Part shown: positions 15,360 through 19,019 of the stretch, piece after piece
Numbering within the stretch: position 1 is the first letter of the stretch
Layout: each line of letters opens with the position of its first letter
Assembly (NCBI GenBank): GCA_964527215.1
Contig: CAZGNZ010000057.1
Span: 1-19,019 of the forward strand
Source of the DNA: CAZGNZ01 sp964527215
GTDB taxonomy: Bacteria > Fidelibacterota > Marinisomatia > SCGC-AAA003-L08 > JACNLC01
Direction of reading: 5' to 3'
Length of the DNA: 19,019 nucleotides
Notes under the pieces: generated by a model
What the model was told of the DNA's origin: nothing
The model's input: only the letters and a program-made list of their open reading frames with translations
Database searches by the model: none
Program-made: the position numbers and the translations under genes

Positions 15360-16811
15360 ATGGATATCAATCTGAAGCTGGATAATCTGAAAGAACTGTT
15401 TCCGAAAGATTTTACCAATGAGCAGGTTGCCAAAGCACAAACATTGTTTCTGAAAAATCTGGCCATCCACGCGCACACTTTTTATGGTGGAAAGATGCAG
15501 ACTGTACCGAAAGCAGGGGTATTTGGATTTAATTGGTTCAACGTCTGGTACACACCTGGTGTCTCGGCGGTATCGACCACAATCCGCGATGATAACGACA
15601 CATCCTTTGATTTGTCCAACCGCGGTAATCTGGTAGCGGTGGTCAGTGATTCCACCCGGGTACTGGGTGACGGTAACTGTACACCTCCCGGTGGTCTTGG
15701 CGTGATGGAAGGAAAAGCGTTTCTCATGAAGTACCTGGGCGGCGTGGATGCAACGGCACTTTGCATTGACAGCCGGAATGCCCAGGGAGAACATGATCCT
15801 GATACCATTATCGAATTTGTAAAAAGACTTCAGCCCAGTTTTGGTGCAGTCAATCTGGAAGATATCTCACAGCCAAACTGCTACAAAGTGCTGGATACGC
15901 TGAGGGATGAATGCGACATCCCGGTCTGGCATGATGATGCACAGGGGACAGGCAGTGTAACCTTGGCCGGTTTGATAAATGCACTGAAGGTAGCGGATAA
16001 AAAAATCGATGAAATCAGCATTGTCATGTATGGAGCCGGCGCATCCAACACGACCATTGCGCGTCTGATCCTTCAGGCCGGCGCAGATCCGGAACGGATG
16101 GCTGTTTTTGATTCCCGCGGATCATTGAACAAAGGGCGGGACGACATCAAGGCCGATCCGCGCTTTTACCGGAAGTGGGAACTTTGCGAAGCAACCAACC
16201 CGAAAGCTTTTTCGAGCATGGAAGAAGCCTGCAAGGGTGCGGATGTTCTGATAGCTTTATCAAAACCCGGTCCGGACGTGATAAAACCGGAATGGATCAA
16301 ATCCATGGCAGATAAACCCATTGTTTTTGCCTGTGCCAATCCGGTTCCTGAAATATATCCATATGCCGCCAAGGATGCAGGTGCGTATATCGTGGCTACC
16401 GGACGAGGGGACTTCCCCAATCAGGTGAACAATTCCCTGGGATTCCCTGGAATTCTGAAAGGGGCTTTGATCGTTCGTGCGAAGAAAATCACCGATAATA
16501 TGGCTGTGGCCGCGGCAGAATCCATGGCCAGGTTCGCGGAAAAAATTGGCATCAGTCCGGATTATATTATGCCCACCATGGATGAAGCCGGCGTGTTTCC
16601 CTATGAAGCGGCTGATGTGGCCATGCAGGCCATCAAGGATGGTGTTGCCCGTATTGAAATGCCCCGCGATGAAATATATGCCCTGGCTGATAAGGATATC
16701 AAATACAGCCGTGACCTGATTCATCACATGACCGACCACGACTACATTAAAGAACCTCCGAAAGACATCATCGTAAAAGCTCTAGAGGAAGCCATTCAGG
16801 CTGTAAAATAA
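15360..16811 (+). CDS. Malic enzyme (malate dehydrogenase, oxaloacetate-decarboxylating)
   Basis: 483 aa from ATG 15360, chosen because AAAAGGAG at 15347-15354 lies 5 bases upstream. The in-frame ATG at 15342 would place that ribosome site inside the coding region. Oxidatively decarboxylates malate to pyruvate with NAD(P)+. Family motifs: YTPGVSAV near the N-terminus, VLGDGN followed by GGLGVMEGKAFLMK (substrate and catalytic lysine region), the metal-binding HDDAQGTG (about 191-198), the nucleotide-binding GAGASN (about 225-230), NPVPEIYP and TGRGDFPNQVNNSLGFPG. The Rossmann motif has Asn where the common sequence has Gly or Ala (GAGAAG). No C-terminal phosphotransacetylase-like domain is present, so it is the short bacterial form. 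NAD against NADP preference cannot be read with confidence (DSRGSLNKGR follows the second strand). It lies divergent from gltA and ends at a terminator. Confidence 0.9.
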   Translation: MDINLKLDNLKELFPKDFTNEQVAKAQTLFLKNLAIHAHTFYGGKMQTVPKAGVFGFNWFNVWYTPGVSAVSTTIRDDNDTSFDLSNRGNLVAVVSDSTRVLGDGNCTPPGGLGVMEGKAFLMKYLGGVDATALCIDSRNAQGEHDPDTIIEFVKRLQPSFGAVNLEDISQPNCYKVLDTLRDECDIPVWHDDAQGTGSVTLAGLINALKVADKKIDEISIVMYGAGASNTTIARLILQAGADPERMAVFDSRGSLNKGRDDIKADPRFYRKWELCEATNPKAFSSMEEACKGADVLIALSKPGPDVIKPEWIKSMADKPIVFACANPVPEIYPYAAKDAGAYIVATGRGDFPNQVNNSLGFPGILKGALIVRAKKITDNMAVAAAESMARFAEKIGISPDYIMPTMDEAGVFPYEAADVAMQAIKDGVARIEMPRDEIYALADKDIKYSRDLIHHMTDHDYIKEPPKDIIVKALEEAIQAVK

Positions 16812-16879
16812 AACTGAACCTGTCAAATGCAGATACTGAATCCGATCCGCTCATGGGGAGGATATATCTGATCTATCGT

Positions 16880-16906
16880 AAAAAGCCGACTACTCGTCGG
16901 CTTTTT
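16880..16906. terminator. Bidirectional intrinsic terminator after the malic enzyme gene
   Basis: GCCGAC (16885-16890) and GTCGGC (16896-16901) form a 6-bp GC-rich stem with a 5-base loop, flanked by five A residues and five T residues that extend the stem and give a T-run on each strand. It lies between the convergent malic enzyme gene and the minus-strand GyrI-like gene, whose stop is at 16923. Confidence 0.9.
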
Positions 16907-16922
16907 GCTTTTAACGTTTACG

Positions 16923-17420
16923 TTAATTTACTGGGATAAAAATTTCTGCCACCGGGTTGCCTTCGTATCCCTTCTCATTGTATACAGTGAGAAATCTATC
17001 ATCGTAGTAAATAAACGGGGGGACATTGAAATTCTGCACCAAACTGTTTTCGGGAATCCATTGTTCGGTTATATACCCGATCACTTTCATGACATCTGGA
17101 TTTCCTCTTTTAATAAAGGATGCGGCAGCGAATTTTCCTGCGGGGATTGTGATTGACCCCATATCTTCTGGGATATTTTCAAGAGTGGATACTTCCACGC
17201 CCATATAGTAGTCAAATTCCGGGGAGTACTGCTTTTTATCAAACACGCAGATATGGTTCATGTCCGTTCGGTCTGGAACGGAGTCCAGCGTTCGCTCCTG
17301 CAATATTTTATGAAAAAACGGCGGTATCTCCTGTGCCTGCCGGTTTTCCACAAATGATGTATGCATTATAAATGCAGCGACATGCTTCTGTGCAAGAATT
17401 TTTAATTCCACCTTAACCAT
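16923..17420 (-). CDS. GyrI-like (AraC-type effector-binding) small-molecule-binding domain protein
   Basis: 165 aa, starting at the ATG whose complement is 17418-17420. On the minus strand GAAGGAG lies just upstream of this ATG. A TTG 15 bases earlier overlaps that ribosome site and is rejected. The protein is a single domain with the two-fold beta-alpha-beta-beta pattern of the GyrI-like/AraC effector-binding family. The C-terminal half carries the usual order: PAGKFAAASF, then an ITEQWIPEN helix end, PPFIYYDDRF and the final strand AEIFIPVN. Relatives bind hydrophobic or cationic small molecules or inhibit DNA gyrase. No DNA-binding domain is attached, so it is a stand-alone binder. No signal peptide is seen. 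The gene is probably monocistronic, since no gene lies upstream within the remaining 1.6 kb of the window. The ligand is unknown. Confidence 0.75.
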   Translation of the reverse strand: MVKVELKILAQKHVAAFIMHTSFVENRQAQEIPPFFHKILQERTLDSVPDRTDMNHICVFDKKQYSPEFDYYMGVEVSTLENIPEDMGSITIPAGKFAAASFIKRGNPDVMKVIGYITEQWIPENSLVQNFNVPPFIYYDDRFLTVYNEKGYEGNPVAEIFIPVN

Positions 17421-17732
17421 TTTTTGCTCCTTCAAGGTTTAGTTCACAATTGTGGATCATTGCGGGATTTATTACAAAATGCAGATATCCAGAAACGGGT
17501 ATCATATCATATTCATTATCCAGCAGTAATTTATTATTTCACCGGCGGATGATGCTGTGGAAAATTTTCTGTAAATGCAGCCTCAAAGGGGCAGTTACAT
17601 TATTACAACAGAAAAACTGCTCAGACCGATTGGTTAACTGCCCGATGCCGTACGTTTGCTTCAGGCAGCCATTTACCACCGCTGACTGACAGTATTCCAC
17701 ATTTCACTCAACAGTACGCTGTCGGGAAGCTG

Positions 17733-18005
17733 ACTCAACCAATACCATTCTGCCAAGCCCCAAACGCACATGCAGTGAAATGAAATTCTCTGAAAATGAA
17801 TGTTCTTTTCTTCGAAGAAAAGAACCAAAAGAACATGCGCTGCAGACCAATTTCATCTCGTTTGAATGTTTCATTGGATGAGATAGCTCGTCCCGTTGAA
17901 AATCAAACGGGACTCAGACAATAACATCTCATCCGAAAAATGAAAAATTCAATCTCGACAGTCTGATCGTAAGAGCAGACTGACAGAAATCGTACTGAAT
18001 GCGCG
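17733..18005. repeat. Repeat module B, copy 2
   Basis: A 273-bp copy with the exact palindrome at 17802-17825 (arm GTTCTTTTCTTC and its complement). The nested stem is formed by 17862-17867 with 17947-17952, 17869-17874 with 17940-17945, and 17876-17884 with 17926-17934. The inner hairpin is GTCCCGTT (17890-17897) with AACGGGAC (17906-17913), again around the loop GAAAATCA. In each of these three stems one base pair differs from copy 1 on both strands, so pairing is kept. The last hairpin (17959-17965/17976-17982) has its loop in the opposite orientation to copies 1 and 3. Confidence 0.85.
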
Positions 18006-18034
18006 AATAAACAAACCAGTAAACTCACTCCTGC

Positions 18035-18101
18035 CGTGGAAGCGCCACTCAACCGATCACCAATTAACTATTATACGATTTCACCTTTTCACTACTCAAT
18101 A
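18035..18101. repeat. Repeat module C, copy 1
   Basis: Matches 18806-18872 over 67 bp, with the shared segments GGAAGCGCCACT, ATCACCAATTAAC, ATTATACGATT and CACTACTCAA. It is CA-rich and simple in composition. Shorter relatives occur at about 244-277 and 628-658 in the left flank. It links modules A or B to the next module B. Confidence 0.65.
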
Positions 18102-18129
18102 GCGTCCTGTTGGGAAGCCCGACTCAACA

Positions 18130-18402
18130 ACTCAACCAATACCATTCTGGCAAGTCCCAAACGCACATGCAGTGAAATGAAATTCTCTGAAACTGAATGT
18201 TCTTTTCTTCGAAGAAAAGAACCAAAAGAACATGCGCTGCAGACCAATTTCATCTCGTTTGAATGTTTCATTGAATGAGATAGACTCGTCCCGTCGAAAA
18301 TCAGACGGGACTCGAACAACAACATCTCATTCGCACCATGAAACATCCAATCTCGACAGTCTGCTCTACGCTCAGACTGACTGAAATTGTCCTGAATGCG
18401 CG
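18130..18402. repeat. Repeat module B, copy 3
   Basis: A 273-bp copy with the exact palindrome at 18199-18222, the inner hairpin 18288-18295/18304-18311, the middle stem 18273-18281/18324-18332 and the last hairpin 18357-18363/18373-18379. The first half matches copy 2 (CGCACATGCAGTGAAATG and TTGAAT), and from about 18270 it matches copy 1. As a result the outer stem (18259-18264 with 18345-18350) has one A-C mismatch. This looks like a recombinant of the two subtypes. Confidence 0.85.
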
Positions 18403-18550
18403 AATAAACAAGCCAGTCAATTCACCCCTTCCTGGGAAGCTGACTCTACCAGTAACCAATTTTCATTTGTTGCACCCCACCAGGGCTGCGGGATCTTATT
18501 TCTCCAAGTGATCCGTGGAACCTCAGATTTAAAGATTCCCTCACGGCCAT

Positions 18551-18707
18551 CCATCCCAAACCCCCACCCTCCTCTGGGGAATGACACTTACGGGGAGTTC
18601 AGGATGCAGCGGTCCCAAGCCCATCAGCAAGCATTTACCAGTGGATTATTTCAATACTCGAGAATTCATCCTCTGTATATACTATGCATCCTGAACCGTA
18701 ATCCGGA
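18551..18707. repeat. Repeat module A, copy 2
   Basis: Collinear with 25-182. The perfect 11-bp inverted repeat is kept at 18598-18608 and 18685-18695 with 76 bp between the arms, while the sequence between the arms has diverged. As in the left flank it is followed by CA-rich sequence and then a module B of the CGCATTTGGT subtype. Confidence 0.75.
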
Positions 18708-18805
18708 TGACGGCCATGAGCGAATTGGTGTATCGAAATTGGAAAATGGAAATTCGGGGAATGCATTGACAATTGACTACTGACCACTGACAACCCAACT
18801 CACCC

Positions 18806-18872
18806 CTGGGAAGCGCCACTTAACCAATCACCAATTAACCATTATACGATTACACCATTTCACTACTCAACA
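18806..18872. repeat. Repeat module C, copy 2
   Basis: Second copy of the 67-bp CA-rich segment described at 18035-18101. It is preceded by runs of related short words (ATTGACAATTGACTACTGACCACTGAC at about 18766-18790) that look like slippage products. Confidence 0.65.
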
Positions 18873-18900
18873 ACACCGAGCCGGGAAATCTTCCTCAACC

Positions 18901-19019
18901 ACTGAACCAATACCATTCTGCCAAGCCCCAAACGCATTTGGTTTGCAATGAAATTCTCTGAAACTGAATGTTCTTTTCTTTGAAGAAAAGAACCAAAAGA
19001 ACATGCGCTGCAGACCAAT
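18901..19019. repeat. Repeat module B, copy 4 (cut by the window end)
   Basis: The first 119 bases of module B up to GCAGACCAAT, including the palindrome at 18970-18993 with the same central T as copy 1. The early segment CGCATTTGGTTTGCAATG groups it with copy 1 rather than with copies 2 and 3. The remainder lies outside the window. Confidence 0.85.

Larger units (their letters stand above)
17421..19019. other. Gene-free right flank with repeat modules B, C and A
   Basis: About 1.6 kb without a supportable gene. From left to right it holds an unassigned stretch with the upstream region of the GyrI-like gene (17421-17732), module B copy 2, module C copy 1, module B copy 3, an unassigned stretch (18403-18550), module A copy 2, module C copy 2 and the start of module B copy 4. 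Open frames here (for example 18036-18278 plus, 18092-18346 minus, 18508-18783 plus) lie inside the repeats and are not preserved between copies. Confidence 0.7.

Noticed and set aside
17421..17435. TTG start for the GyrI-like gene at 17435
   Set aside because: The TTG overlaps the GAAGGAG ribosome site that serves the ATG at 17418-17420.
18508..18783. 91-codon plus-strand open frame over module A copy 2
   Set aside because: Module A copy 1 has no matching frame, composition is repeat-like and no ribosome site is present.
17733..19019. CRISPR array or insertion sequence made of the B repeats
   Set aside because: The repeats are 273 bp long, irregularly spaced and internally structured. There are no short repeats with unique spacers, no cas gene and no transposase gene.

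Overview
The window (19,019 bases) looks like a chromosomal segment of a bacterium of the Fibrobacterota-Chlorobiota-Bacteroidota superphylum. The best guess is a Marinimicrobia/Neomarinimicrobiota-like or related lineage. The guess rests on a secreted giant protein that ends in a type IX secretion (FlgD-like) sorting domain with the YPNPFNP signature, on dockerin modules of the 'VDVLDVV..I..IL' kind, and on cohesin-like modules typical of that group. No 16S rRNA or other marker is present, so the placement is an inference.

Layout. (1) 1-772: no gene; a composite of non-coding repeats (modules A, C and B). (2) 773-10633, + strand: a TPR protein with two C-terminal helix-turn-helix motifs, followed 45 bp later by a 1628-aa secreted multidomain protein, then by a 1081-aa secreted beta-helix/dockerin/cohesin-like protein. 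A strong hairpin separates the last two. (3) 10660-11442, +: biotin-protein ligase. (4) 11552-16811: three enzymes of the phosphoenolpyruvate/oxaloacetate/pyruvate node. These are GTP-type PEP carboxykinase (+), citrate synthase (-) and malic enzyme (+). Bidirectional hairpin terminators separate the convergent pairs, and gltA and the malic enzyme gene share a 376-bp divergent control region. (5) 16923-17420, -: a stand-alone GyrI-like effector-binding protein. (6) 17421-19019: no gene; three more copies of module B, a second module A and module C.

How the parts work together. The metabolic genes form a recognisable set: carboxykinase, malic enzyme and citrate synthase all act on oxaloacetate or malate, and biotin ligase would charge a biotin-dependent carboxylase encoded elsewhere. 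The regulator and the two surface proteins look like a separate unit. Both surface proteins combine a right-handed beta-helix with alternating dockerin and cohesin-like modules. Only the first carries the sorting domain, which raises the possibility that the second is held by non-covalent contacts.

The most unusual non-protein feature is module B, a 273-bp repeat present three times in full and once truncated by the window edge. Its copies differ by compensatory changes on both arms of nested stems, which points to selection on (or conversion of) a folded RNA or DNA structure rather than a protein. Several start codons given here are chosen by ribosome binding sites and are shorter than the longest possible open frames.
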